From NCBI GenBank assembly GCA_963576785.1, contig OY756144.1:62001-126000 (forward strand): a stretch of 64,000 nucleotides of DNA, written 5' to 3'. A program made the position numbers and the translations under genes. Of this stretch, positions 23,897 through 34,297 are shown one piece after another. The notes under the pieces were generated by a model. That model was not told where the DNA came from. It ran no database searches and saw only the letters and a program-made list of their open reading frames with translations. Within the stretch, counting starts at the first letter, position 1. Each line of letters opens with the position of its first letter. The DNA comes from Chlorophyllum brunneum. Taxonomy: Eukaryota > Basidiomycota > Agaricomycetes > Agaricales > Agaricaceae.

Positions 23897-25993
23897 ATGC
23901 CATTGTTCAATCGCTTTCATCGCAAAAAACCTTCGCCCATGGTGAGTCGCATTCCCTATGCACCAAGCACTGGCTGATCGTGATCGACCATGGATGTTCT
24001 CCAGGAGAGTGCGGAGGCTGGGTTCTTTCAAAGGGCCAACAACGTCGTAATTTACAACCCCAACATGATGGATAGGCCAACATTCATCCAAGCCTTTATG
24101 GACGGTAGAACAAGTATATACAGCACCTGATGTGCGATACGCACTGATACAATCACCCTATAGTCCTTCGATCCTCGCTGAAAAAATGACTCCAGATGCC
24201 GAATTCGATTCACCCGAACGTGACCCTCCACTTAGATGTCACCCAAGAACCCGGAAATGGCTGACCGCGTCCATCCAGGAATGGTTGATGGATGAAGGCC
24301 GCAAGTGGGACTATCTATGGCTTTTATGGAGCCGCGGGTGTTGGCAAATCAGCCGTCGTACAAACCATAGCCGAATACGCTGCTGAGCATGAGAGGCTTG
24401 GTGCCGCGTTCTTCTTCTCTCAGACGGATGGGCGGAGTGACTACGCACGGGTGTGGATCACCATCGCCTACCAACTCGCTGTCCGCATCCCTCAGTATCA
24501 GGCCCTCGTTGCAAGGCAGCTCGCCGCCGACCCGGACATCCTCAACAAAGCACCTCATGTACAGTTCAAGCGACTCATCGCGGAACCCCTGTCTTCCTTA
24601 CCACCCTCCTCCAAGGTCCTGATCGTCCTCGACGGGCTAGATGAATGCAAGACGGAGGATGCCCAGCTCAACATCATCGAGCTTATCAGTAACGTCCGCC
24701 ACTCCACGCTGTCCCTTCCTGTGGTGTGGATGGTGTGTAGTCGTCCAGAATACCACCTCAAACAGAGATTCTTCGACAACGACTTCCCTATTGACTGTTG
24801 GAAAAAGGAGCTGCCGGTAGACAGTGAGGAGGCGAAGGACGACATGAAATTGTTCATTCGCCAGACTTTTGAACGACTTCGTCGCAAGTATTCCGATATT
24901 GTTGGCGAATCGTGGCCCCCAGAAGCACACCTTCAGGAGGCCATTGAGTATGCCTCTGGATTGTTCGCTCTTGCTTCTGCTATCGTGCGATATGTTGGTG
25001 ATCCAGAGCACGTTAACCCTGAGGGTCGCCTTCAAACCGTAATATGTTGGCTACGTGAATCGGGACCGGCAGGCAGAGAGAACCCAATGGCGACGCTTGA
25101 TCACTTGTATACCCATATTCTTTCCGGGATTCCACGAGATGTCCTTCCTACCACATTACGAATCCTCCATTCTTTTTCCGCATCTATCTCTCCCTATTCC
25201 GCCGTGGTGTTGGCCAATTTCTATGACATCTCTCGCGGAGACTTCTATCGATCTCTCAGAAGGTTCCATTCATTCTTGGACATTCCATCTACCGGGGATG
25301 CTATCAAAACGTCAATCAAATTCTTCCACAAATAATTCTATGACTACCTTTCCAACCCCGACCGTTCTGGTCGCTTTTACCTGACGGAAGGGGCAACTGT
25401 ATACGACACCCTCCGCAATTTTTCTCGAATGACCTCTGAGGCTCTACGATTACGAGGCGATGTGAATACCAGGCCCAAATTCCCCCTCTCATGGAGGCCA
25501 TCAGAGTTAGGTGGCGAAACGAGGGTCAATAGTCAGCTATGTTATTACTGTGCAACAAACGTAACCACTAGTTCCGTCATGTATGTTAGGATGCGTTGAC
25601 TACTTTGCGGGACCTCGATTTCAACTTGCTGGCGGGTATCCAACGCTGCTTCCAACACACCACGGACCGGGAAACGATTAGACGTTATAATTGGTGGTCC
25701 TGTAAGTTCTTGATAAGAGAGGTGTGCTCTCGAAATGTGGTATCTCTCTGAAGCTTATACAGCATAATCGTATCAGCAAATGCAGAAGCTGGCATATATG
25801 GTCCGGATCAAACCCATATGCGACATTGACCAGAGGCTTCTGAAAATGTTACACGCCCAAGCGATCCCAGTTAAGCCGACCCGGTTTCAGTTTTTGCTTC
25901 GCCTGTAATCTCATTAATAATATTTAGGATCTATCCTTTAGACAGGCGTCAATTCCTGAGACACTCGAGTGCGTACAAATTTGCCCTTATTGA
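23897..25993 (+). pseudogene. NACHT NTPase pseudogene, frameshifted
   Basis: A paralogue of the gene at 27145. Exon 1 (23897-23941) encodes MPLFNRFHRKKPSPM. Exon 2 (24005-24113) carries FFQRANNVVIYNPNMMDRPT. The main exon has a one-base deletion near 24170, a one-base insertion near 24320 just before the P-loop (GAAGVGKSAVVQT), and a TAA at 25333-25335 where the paralogue reads Ser. The 3' exons can still be traced, including an ending DLSFRQASIPETLECV near 25928. Bases 24360-24842 are almost identical to 27605-28087 while the flanks are far less alike, so it has recently exchanged sequence with its intact neighbour. It could still donate sequence by conversion. Confidence 0.86.
24360..24842 (+). 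repeat. gene-conversion tract, copy 1
   Basis: 483 bp that I align to 27605-28087 with a single mismatch (A at 24428, G in the other copy). Mismatches become frequent immediately outside both ends. It covers the NACHT domain from just after Walker A through Walker B and the sensor. Confidence 0.85.
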
Positions 25994-27144
25994 ATACCAT
26001 CAGTATAATGTGGACTTCTCTGTCCCCCTTGCTACTTTTGCCTTGGGCATGATGGCGGGGCTGTATTGGGTACTGTCGAGGGACCTCCAAAATTGACTTC
26101 TACTCCGACCAATTTCCTTCTACAATTTAGTAGATCTCTCAAACGAGGGGGTGGATGTATTATCTATAAGCAAATCGGATCGTCGTTCACATAATTAGAG
26201 GATTTAGAAACAGCTGTGTTCTGAGTATTCAAAGTATGGGAGTGAACACATTCGGTAAACAATACTGAGATCTACAACGGTAACACCCCAAAGCTAGAGT
26301 CTGTCATCTTTCAGACACCCGATCCTCGCAAACCCCCACCAACCATAAAACCTCTCTAATCCATTCCCTCGCTTTACAGTCATATAAGAGTGAGCACCCG
26401 GTGTATTCCGTTCCACCTGGAATTTCTTCTGCGTCTGCGTTTTAGAAACTCTCTGTCAGACATTGTGTTGCCCTCGGCCATAGTGGGATGTGAACAAAAG
26501 GCAAGCTGCCGCTGAGATGGTTGGGGATAGGAACCCCCAAAAACATGATACACCTTCGGCACGGGAAACCAGGTCAAAGTGCACGTTCTGGAAGCTACCC
26601 ACAGATTTCATTCGAGTCCTCGACACCTATCTCTGGCGGGCCTTTGGGATTTCACCTGGCGGATTTCAGGAGGTTATCTGGTTCGCACGAACGAGGTCAT
26701 CAGAGGCCATGGTCATGTGTCTTACACCACCCGTTACTGTCGTGACCGCCCACCCACGACTTTCAACTTTCACTGCGGCTTTCGCGTTTAGTCCCGTGGT
26801 TCTCCCATGACCCCAAAAACTCCTCACTGTCAGACACGCCTGCATGTTGACTCCAGGAGCGACACTACTAGACACGAAATCCCAACCGAACATTTACTCA
26901 TCTTCCTCTCTCTCCCTCAAAGTTACCACATGCAGCCAGTGTTATCACCCCTCTGTCCATTGAATATACATTATGACCAGACGTGTGACGAGAGGCGAAG
27001 GGTACATACTGCGCTAAAATTACCCAACCTGTTCCCACAGTCAATTACAGGACTCCGAGACTGTTAGATTAGCACTCCTCGCTGGTCTCATCCTCACCAT
27101 TCCTCCACTGATTACCACTCTAGTAACAGATATAATACATAACC
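25994..27144. other. spacer, no gene recognised
   Basis: The first 110 bp continue the conserved hydrophobic frame seen downstream of other NACHT genes (VPLATFALGMMAGLYWVL, near 26010-26070). Beyond that, the short open frames on both strands (for example 26490-26810) look like chance. The last 30 bp, with a 'gatataatacat' box near 27128, are the likely promoter of the next NACHT gene. Confidence 0.45.
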
Positions 27145-29274
27145 ATGCCACTGTTTAGCCGTTTCCGTCGCAGGAAATCGACGCCCAAGGTGAGTTGCAC
27201 TCCCACTCGACAGCCGCTTGCTGATCGATCATCTACAGGATGGTATGGTGCATCCCTGCACTGGGATTCTCCAGGGAGCCACTGATATTGTGATGAACAA
27301 TCCCACCATGATGGATAGGCCGACTTTCATCCAAGGGTTCATGGATGGTAGAACGGGTACATACTACATCCTATCTACGATACGCGCTGATGTGAACAAC
27401 CATTACAGTTCTTCAGATCCTCGCTGAAAGAATGACTCCGGGTGCCGACATTGACTCATCTGAGCGTGACCCTCCACCTCGATGTCACCCAGGAACGAGA
27501 GAATGGCTGACCGCATCCATCCAGGAATGGTTGATGAATGAAGATCGCGAGCGGGATTATCTATGGCTTTATGGAGCAGCAGGTGTCGGCAAATCAGCCG
27601 TCGCACAAACCATAGCCGAATACGCTGCTGAGCATGAGAGGCTTGGTGCCGCGTTCTTCTTCTCTCAGACGGGTGGGCGGAGTGACTACGCACGGGTGTG
27701 GATCACCATCGCCTACCAACTCGCTGTCCGCATCCCTCAGTATCAGGCCCTCGTTGCAAGGCAGCTCGCCGCCGACCCGGACATCCTCAACAAAGCACCT
27801 CATGTACAGTTCAAGCGACTCATCGCGGAACCCCTGTCTTCCTTACCACCCTCCTCCAAGGTCCTGATCGTCCTCGACGGGCTAGATGAATGCAAGACGG
27901 AGGATGCCCAGCTCAACATCATCGAGCTTATCAGTAACGTCCGCCACTCCACGCTGTCCCTTCCTGTGGTGTGGATGGTGTGTAGTCGTCCAGAATACCA
28001 CCTCAAACAGAGATTCTTCGACAACGACTTCCCTATTGACTGTTGGAAAAAGGAGCTGCCGGTAGACAGTGAGGAGGCGAAGGACGATGTGAAATTGTTC
28101 ATCCGCCAGTCTTTTGAACGAATTCGTCGGAAGTATTTTGATATTGTGGGCGAATCGTGGCCGCCCGACGAATGTCTCCAGGAGGTCATTGAGGATACCT
28201 CTGGATTGTTCGCCCTTGCCTCTGCTGTCGTGCGGTACGTTGGTGATCCAGAGTACGCTGACCCTGAGGATCGACTTCAAGCCGCCACCTGTTGGCTATG
28301 CAAATTAGATCCAGCAGACAGAGAGAACCCAATGGCGACGCTCGATCATCTTTATACCCATATTCTTTCTGAAATTCCGCAGGATATCCTGCCTACCACA
28401 ATACAAATCATCCATTCTTCCCCCACCATTCTCTTTGGCTATCCTGCCGCGGTGTTGGCCAATTTCTATGACATCTCTCGCGGAGACTTCTATCGATCTC
28501 TCAGAAAGCTCTATTCATTCTTGGACGTTCCGTCTCCCGGGGATGCTATCAAAACGCCAATCAAATTCTTTCACAAATCATTCAGTGATTACCTCTCCAG
28601 CCCCGACCGTTCTGGTCGCTTTTACCGGACAAAAGGGGCAATTGCGTGCGACACTCTCCGCAATTTTTCTCGACTGACCTCTAGGGCTCTACGGTCACAA
28701 GGCGGCGTGAATCCCGGGCCCGATTTTCCTCTCTCATGGGCGCCATCGGGGCCAGGTGGCGAAATGAGTGTCAACGAAGAGCTATGTGCTTATTGTACCG
28801 TGACTGCAGTCCTTGATGGTGCCAGATTTGCCCCAGCCGATGAAGATGCGTTGAGGGCTTTTTATGACTTCGACTACAATTTGCTTGCCGGTATCCAATG
28901 CTACGGCCAACACTCCGTGCACGGGAAAAACGTCAGGTTGCTTAACTGGTTATTATGCCAGTGGGTGACAGAAGAGGTAGGCTCCTCAGCTGCTGCAGTT
29001 CCCCCAAGCTCATGGCGCGTAATGGTAGCCTCAAGGGCAGAAACTGCCAGATACAGCCCGGATCGAACCCATATACGACACTGACAGGAAACTTCTGAAA
29101 ATGTTACACGCCCAAGTTCCAGATGCACGCCCGATGCCAGTTGAGTAGACCAGTCCTTACTTTCGTGTCATCGGTGATCTAACCTGCCTCATTTAGCTAT
29201 CCTTCGCGAAGGAGCTAATTCCTGAGGAAGTAGAGTGGGTACAAACTCACTCTTGCTCAACAGTATCATTATAA
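27145..29274 (+). CDS. NACHT NTPase (MPLF family), intact
   Basis: Exons 27145-27189, 27239-27356, 27409-28976, 29029-29139 and 29197-29274 give about 639 aa in consistent phase. Exon 1 encodes a short basic/hydrophobic leader, MPLFSRFRRRKSTPK. Exon 2 encodes the motif ILQGATDIVMNNPTMMDRPT and then FIQGFMDGRT. The main exon begins VLQILAERMTPGADIDSSER, with Walker A GAAGVGKSAVAQT, Walker B VLIVLDGLDECKT, sensor WMVCSRPEYH, and helical repeats around DHLYTHILSEIPQDILPTT. The fourth intron uses the donor gttgagt. No C-terminal WD40, ankyrin or TPR repeats. Two paralogues on the other strand (43688-45768 and 55309-57412) share the plan with exons of identical or nearly identical length. It is probably a signal-transducing NTPase of a fungal NLR family; what it senses is unknown. 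An alternative last exon is annotated separately. Confidence 0.84.
27605..28087 (+). repeat. gene-conversion tract, copy 2
   Basis: Partner of 24360-24842, with one mismatch in 483 bp by direct reading. It lies within the NACHT domain of the intact gene. Confidence 0.85.
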
Positions 29275-29431
29275 TGCGACTTTCATAGTCCACCTTACTA
29301 TCTTTTCCTTGGGCATGGTAGCGGGGCCGTATTGGGTGTTTGTCGAGGCTGGGATAAAGTTGATTTACACTCTACGGAATTTCCTCCTGCGATTGAGCTG
29401 GTTAGCCAGCATGAGTGATTATGGAAATTGA
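29234..29431 (+). other. candidate alternative last exon encoding a membrane segment
   Basis: Directly after a second in-phase acceptor (gaagtag|AGT, 37 nt downstream of the first) an open frame of 66 codons runs to a TGA at 29431. It encodes SGYKLTLAQQYHYNATF, then the hydrophobic stretch IVHLTIFSLGMVAGPYWVFV. The equivalent frame is open in the gene at 43688-45768 (43698-43531) and recognisable in the pseudogenes. Using it would swap the soluble ending VEWVQTHS for a probable transmembrane tail. It may be an isoform or a decaying ancestral exon. Confidence 0.45.
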
Positions 29432-30495
29432 TGGGGTAGGAGTAGTTATCTCGAGTCCCGCACTGGATATACTAACCGTAGGCTAAGCCAATCTCCGTCA
29501 CAGTGTTACGCGTAGGCTTAAATTATTGACTACGGGCGTGTAGTGATTGAATATGACTGGGGAGGATGGTTTCGATCTTCGGATGCAGCTGGGCGCATTT
29601 GGATGAGGACTCCGCGAAGACGAACGTACGGTTACTCACGAAATCACAACCGATCGCCCTCTTCCATAAAACTCGATGCCCACATCATGACACCATGCTG
29701 ACAGCTTCTGTCAGTCAACAACGTCCCCGACACACACCCCTGAACAGGCTATACAGTAAGTACCGCTAGCGTAACGGCGCTCCATCTACCCCAGCGATCA
29801 ACGTGATAAAAACTTACTACATTATTCACTACCGACGTTTCAAGTTCCTTTAGCCTCGGGTTTCATGCATACTTATGAGATTTTAATTTTATACAAATCT
29901 ACCGTCCTTCATATTTCCTTAAACAAATCATTTTCCGCTCATTCTCGTTCGATTTTTCTTTGCCTCCGTAGCACCAATTAGATATGATGGGCCAGCTGGA
30001 AAGCTGTATAAAAGGACCACCCCAGGGAGAGGCAGGGACAGTGATCGAGAGGATATTATCTTGTCGACTATCGAAACACCTCATACCATCAAATTTCTCT
30101 ATAAATCTTACTCGATATCCCGAAACTCTACTATCTGCTCTTACTTTCTCAGGACCCTCGTGAACACCGCTGGAGAGAAGCCACAATCGACGGATGCGAT
30201 TGCGTCTCGATTGAACTTGCACCCCTTTTCCAAGGCAAGAATGTTGGAACGTATTCAATTCTAATTCCAGCTCTGTTGGCCTTCCAGTCTGTGGGGTTGC
30301 CGTAGGATAGGGTGGCGCTGTCGTGTTGCTTGAGTCATGGTGAATAAGAGGAGGCAATGGGCCGAGCGGGAGAAGAGTGAGCGGGGGTATTAGGGCTATT
30401 AGCAGCGGTAGTAGTGAGAATCATCCATCCTATGTCTCTTCCTCGTCCTTGAAATCAGCATCGGGAGATTCGAAATCATATATAACTTCAAGTTG
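29432..30495. other. spacer, no gene recognised
   Basis: Open frames at 29566-29769 (+) and 29899-30357 (-) show no family features. The region lies between the NACHT gene and an APC2 remnant. No RNA gene or repeat recognised. Confidence 0.4.
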
Positions 30496-30499
30496 GCCA

Positions 30500-30955
30500 T
30501 CTAGTATTCGATGAGTTCGTAGTTGACCGTTGTGATTATGGATTCGTAGCAATCAAAGAGACCTAAAGTTTTGAACCACCGCCAAATTGGTACTAATGGT
30601 ATTTGGGTCTTAGTCGTCGACGTTACCCTCTGCGTTGGATGCTGGTTTGACCGAGGATGGGGATGCGGAGAGGGCGAATACTCCGAGAGCCTTGAATCCC
30701 ATTGCAAAGGACGGTGGAGCTTTGGAGAATAAGTAAGTCTTGAATAAGCTGGGTAGGTTTTTGTTCCTGGTCTGGTCCTCTTCAGCGCGAACAATAAGAA
30801 AATTAAAAGACAATAACGGGCTCGGGGAGTGGCGCACTGACGCCCAGTGCTTGAACCACTTAACGAGCCTGAGCAGGAGTTCACTAGCAACCTCTACGTC
30901 CTGAGTCTCAACCCCGGCCACGTACTGCTCAACGTCTTTTCTCCATCATCCAATT
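30500..30955 (-). pseudogene. APC2 gene fragment
   Basis: A minus-strand fragment matching about 51470-51925 of the intact APC2 gene. It reads through the end of exon 1 (RLVKWFKHWAS; RLVEWFKHWAP in the gene), the first intron and the start of exon 2 (PPSFAMGFKAL; PPSFATGFKAL in the gene). The intron is retained, so this is a DNA-level copy, not a processed one. It contains stops and ends without any APC2 C-terminus. Flanking sequence shows no terminal repeats. No function expected. Confidence 0.75.
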
Positions 30956-31280
30956 ATTCTGTCCAACAAATGGCAAGCATCATTTACTGGCACTGATAAA
31001 TTGATTGCTGTCAGGACTACGTTTATTCCTAAACCCCTTCTTGACTCCATCCTCGACTCAGTGCTACAGCCAAAAGCCCGCAAAGCCTATGTTTTGCGAT
31101 GATGCTTACATAATGTGGTATGTGGACAATTAATGATTGGTGGTCTTTTTCTCCACACATGCGACGTCCACGGCCCAGTCTCCCGCCACTGACCATTCCC
31201 CACCACGATATTGTCGAACAATGGTTGGACCGTTTCGACGGTGCAGGTATTTAATTCTCTGTCTGCAATATTCTGTGCTC

Positions 31281-32310
31281 ATGCCTCGTCTTCGCCCTCG
31301 TTTGTGGTTGCGTCTAGATTCCATTGACGAACACCCAGAGTATTCGCTTAATCTTGGAGCTGAATCTCCTGCTTCCGGTCTTTCTTGCGACGAGGACAGG
31401 ATTCCAACACCACCTCCTCAACGTGTTTTTCCAAGGCGTACTGCTAAATCAGTGGCAAAGAACCAACGGAAACGTGATGCTGTGGACAGAGACTGTGGTA
31501 TATGGTATGTCTACCCCTGTACATCGTCATCTCATCTGACGCTTTCATCAGCTTTGAATATGCCGTTCAGCCTTCAAGAACGCTCTGCTGTGGCAAAATC
31601 TTTTGTTTAGAACACATCACAGACGTACGTCGCCCCTTTACTTTACTTTTGACCCCTTTTTTGACCTCGCTTCGTAGTGGCTACATGGTCCATCTTCAGA
31701 TGGTCGTTGTCCATCCTGTAGTGCACCATGTTCAACAGCCAACATCCTTTCCCTCGCCTCACCCACCCTCCGATTCAAACCATCCACGTCACAAGATGCT
31801 AGTTCCGGTACAATAACAACTTCACCCGTTGCCATTACCACGTCCCCGCGTAATCGTTCACAATCTACATCCACTGTGTCGACGTCAGGATCTAAACCGA
31901 CCCGATCCTCCACGACTACAACAACGACATCATCGTCTTCTTTCGACTCCTCCCTCGCCTCGTCGATCCTATGTTTATCCCCCTCACCCGAAGAACTAGA
32001 GCCGGAACAAGAATCGGAACATCCTATCCGAGACGATTTTCAACTTTCCAGTACCACTCAACAATTGTTAACCACCGCACTAGCTTTCACACAAACCTAC
32101 TACCCTCGCTCACTCTCTCGATCTCAATCCTCCTCATCGTTATCTGCACTTGCTCATTCCCAACAAGATCCACATCAACAATCAGGAGGGAATGGAGCAA
32201 GAGTACATCCGATAATCGATACGGGTTCATCAACAGTTGAAGTCATCAGTCGTTTAACAAGTGTTCTAGGGCTTACGTTGTTATTCTATGCTCTGCTCGC
32301 TTCTTCTTGA
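31281..32310 (+). CDS. tail-anchored RING-finger protein (putative E3 ubiquitin ligase)
   Basis: Three exons: to 31504, 31552-31624 and 31678-32310. Splicing exon 1 to 2 joins TG to C and creates the first Cys pair, CGIC. The finger then reads CGIC, LCCGKIFCLEH, DWLHG and CPSC, close to RING-HC spacing although the central CCGK departs from the usual CGH. A long Ser/Thr-rich linker follows (TTTTTTSSSSF). The protein ends with one hydrophobic segment, SVLGLTLLFYALLASS, right at the C-terminus, typical of tail-anchored membrane E3 ligases of the ER or mitochondria. The start is uncertain: the frame is open to 31137, and the ATG at 31281 (MPRLRPRLWLRL) was chosen because it opens a basic N-terminus. 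Probably functional. Confidence 0.72.
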
Positions 32311-32924
32311 TTGACACACGACGCACAAACACTCCTCGACGACCTTATACTCGCTTCTCTCATTCCTTCTCACGTCTCCCAAACTTGCACCATGTCAACA
32401 ATCCGATAACGAACCATGTCAACTTCTGTTGACGCCCATTCGTCGCTAGTAGCGCGGCTGAAATTTTATATATCCTCGTGCTCCGCGAGGTGTCAATGTC
32501 ACGAGTCATCATCGCTTTGCTTTGTTCGGCACGAAAGACTGACGTCTTGTTCCATATGACTTTGTTCTTCTCGTGTCGAGACTGTCAGACATTGACATAT
32601 CTGATGAATGATTATTCAGTATAACCGAGATACCCACCGCCTCCCTCTAACTTTACCCTCTCTCTCTCTTATCTTGTCATTCTTTTTTCATTTCTCTTAT
32701 CAGTTCTGCTCCAACACGTTTCCTCAAACCCCGGTAGTTTTCCCCCTTTAACACAGAGCTCCGAATTTCATTTCATTTCTGGTTTGTAATTGTAGTATTA
32801 TGAATGATATTCACGTGGTTATGGATGACGCGTCCCCATTCTTCTCCTCTTTCAACGCCCTCGCCGCCCCTTCCAATTCAAGCTCTGATATTAAAATACC
32901 GCCTGATAGGTGAAAATTTAGTAG
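32311..32924. other. spacer, 3' flank of the RING gene
   Basis: TC-rich tracts near 32655-32700 and no coding signal. It lies between the + strand RING gene and the minus-strand 3' end of a NACHT pseudogene, so it probably carries both transcription ends. Confidence 0.4.
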
Positions 32925-33561
32925 AGTGAAAACCGATAAAACCGCGCCCCCGACAGACACCCAATACACTACCACAACCATAGCCAAGAAAAAAATAATA
33001 AGGCCGTGGACTGAAAAATCATATAAAAATTGTCAAATGACGCGATCAAGGAAAAGGGGGATTTGCTTTTCGCACTCTATGATCCGTCTTCAAAATGTAG
33101 ATCCTAAATCAATCAACTGATTATTAGATCACACACAGAGACAATTTTATATATCAGAAAAAGGGAGACCCAACAGGTATAGGAGATACATCTGGAAACC
33201 AAGCACGAAAATCTTGTAATAAATTTCGATCGGCGTCGGATACGGGTTTTGTACGGATTATATCCTCCAAGTGATGAATCCGAGGCTATGTGAAGGTATT
33301 ATATGAGCTTTTAAAAAGAATACTGTGGATCAAGAGACAGAGGTGTATACTTTTGTGGAGAGCGACGTTTGGCTACTGCTGAACTCTCACGTCGTCTCCA
33401 AAAGAGTCTTTTCGGATCAAAAATCTCGGAGCGCCCATCACTGGGTCGGGGCATCATCATAAACATCCCAAAGTCAAGTCCTCTGTCCCTCTTCCCCATT
33501 TCTATGCCTCCTCCATTTCTATTTCATAACTGTAAGCTATCCCCTTTAAGTCCAATTGTAG
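32925..33561 (-). pseudogene. NACHT pseudogene, 3' exons beyond the Copia element
   Basis: Read on the - strand, the 3' exons of the NACHT pseudogene at 40912-43060 continue here. They include a penultimate exon near 33155-33270 with KPVSDADRNLLQDF, matching EPIYDTDRKLLKML in the intact gene, a last-exon remnant near 33080-33105, and a hydrophobic frame (LIIFFLAMVVVVYWVSV) at 32925-33000. Between 33355 and 33500 it holds the second half of the 330-bp dispersed insert. The Copia element separates it from the main part. Confidence 0.72.
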
Positions 33562-33566
33562 GTCTA
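33562..33566. repeat. Copia target-site duplication, left
   Basis: gtcta directly before the left LTR, repeated at 40907-40911 directly after the right LTR. Five bp is the usual size for Copia integration. Confidence 0.9.
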
Positions 33567-34137
33567 TGTTGAAGTTTCGGACATATTCTAGAAATAGACT
33601 ATGAAGTTATTATGATAATAATAGACTGATCTATTACTTTCCAGTAACTTCATTCCGTAGTAACTTCCTATGAGTTGCTCTGCATACGATTAGAGTCATA
33701 AGTACTTGATAGATTATTCTACATAGTACCAATGACTAGATACTACGTTCCGCAGTACTCTGCAGGCACTATACCGCAGTTAAAGGGAGTCATAAGGAAC
33801 AATCTATGCATTCCTAGTATTTTATGTAGTATGACTCACCTATGTTACAATATGTAAGTAAACCCCATGTAGCAGACCTAGTTCTGCATCTTGTTCAATC
33901 GAACAATCTCTTCATCATTGCTTATCTTCTTGAGTACAACACCAGTCTCAACTTACTCGACTTTGACATCTACACTTCTGACACTGACTGCTTTATCAAT
34001 AATATCTGTCTATCTGAATTACCTTTCTACAAGTATCAGATAGAAGCTTATTATCTTGGTGAGTAGACCCTACATTCTCTCCCACTGCGTTTACTGCTGC
34101 CCTCAGTAAACAACTCGTTACGGTCGTTTCCTCAACA
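33567..34137 (+). repeat. Copia 5' LTR
   Basis: 571 bp, ending just before a primer-binding site. It contains a small open frame (33842-34066) that is also present in the other LTR; no function is assigned. Confidence 0.93.
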
Positions 34138-34152
34138 GGTTATGGGCCCCAG
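34138..34152 (+). promoter_or_regulatory. primer-binding site, half-tRNA (initiator Met) type
   Basis: ggttatgggccccag directly abuts the LTR. It is the complement of the anticodon stem-loop of initiator tRNA-Met (…GGGCCCATAACC). This is the mode known for Drosophila copia, where a tRNA cleaved in the anticodon loop primes minus-strand synthesis. Confidence 0.7.
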
Positions 34153-34297
34153 TAGCCTTACCGATGGTTAAACCATTATCATCCCCTCTAAACCAAGATA
34201 GGATGATAGGGCTTTACCTGACAGAGTTATCCTTGCATTTGATCATTGCTGATACGAGAATTTTCTTCTAGAAAGAAATACACTCGATGAAGATATT

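Noticed and set aside
29899..30357. Minus-strand open frame of 152 codons
   Set aside because: No recognisable motif; the ATG lies in unremarkable sequence and codon use resembles the spacer.
33842..34066. 74-codon open frame in the Copia LTR, repeated at 40611-40835
   Set aside because: Its repetition is explained by the LTR duplication itself; it sits upstream of Gag and has no known domain.
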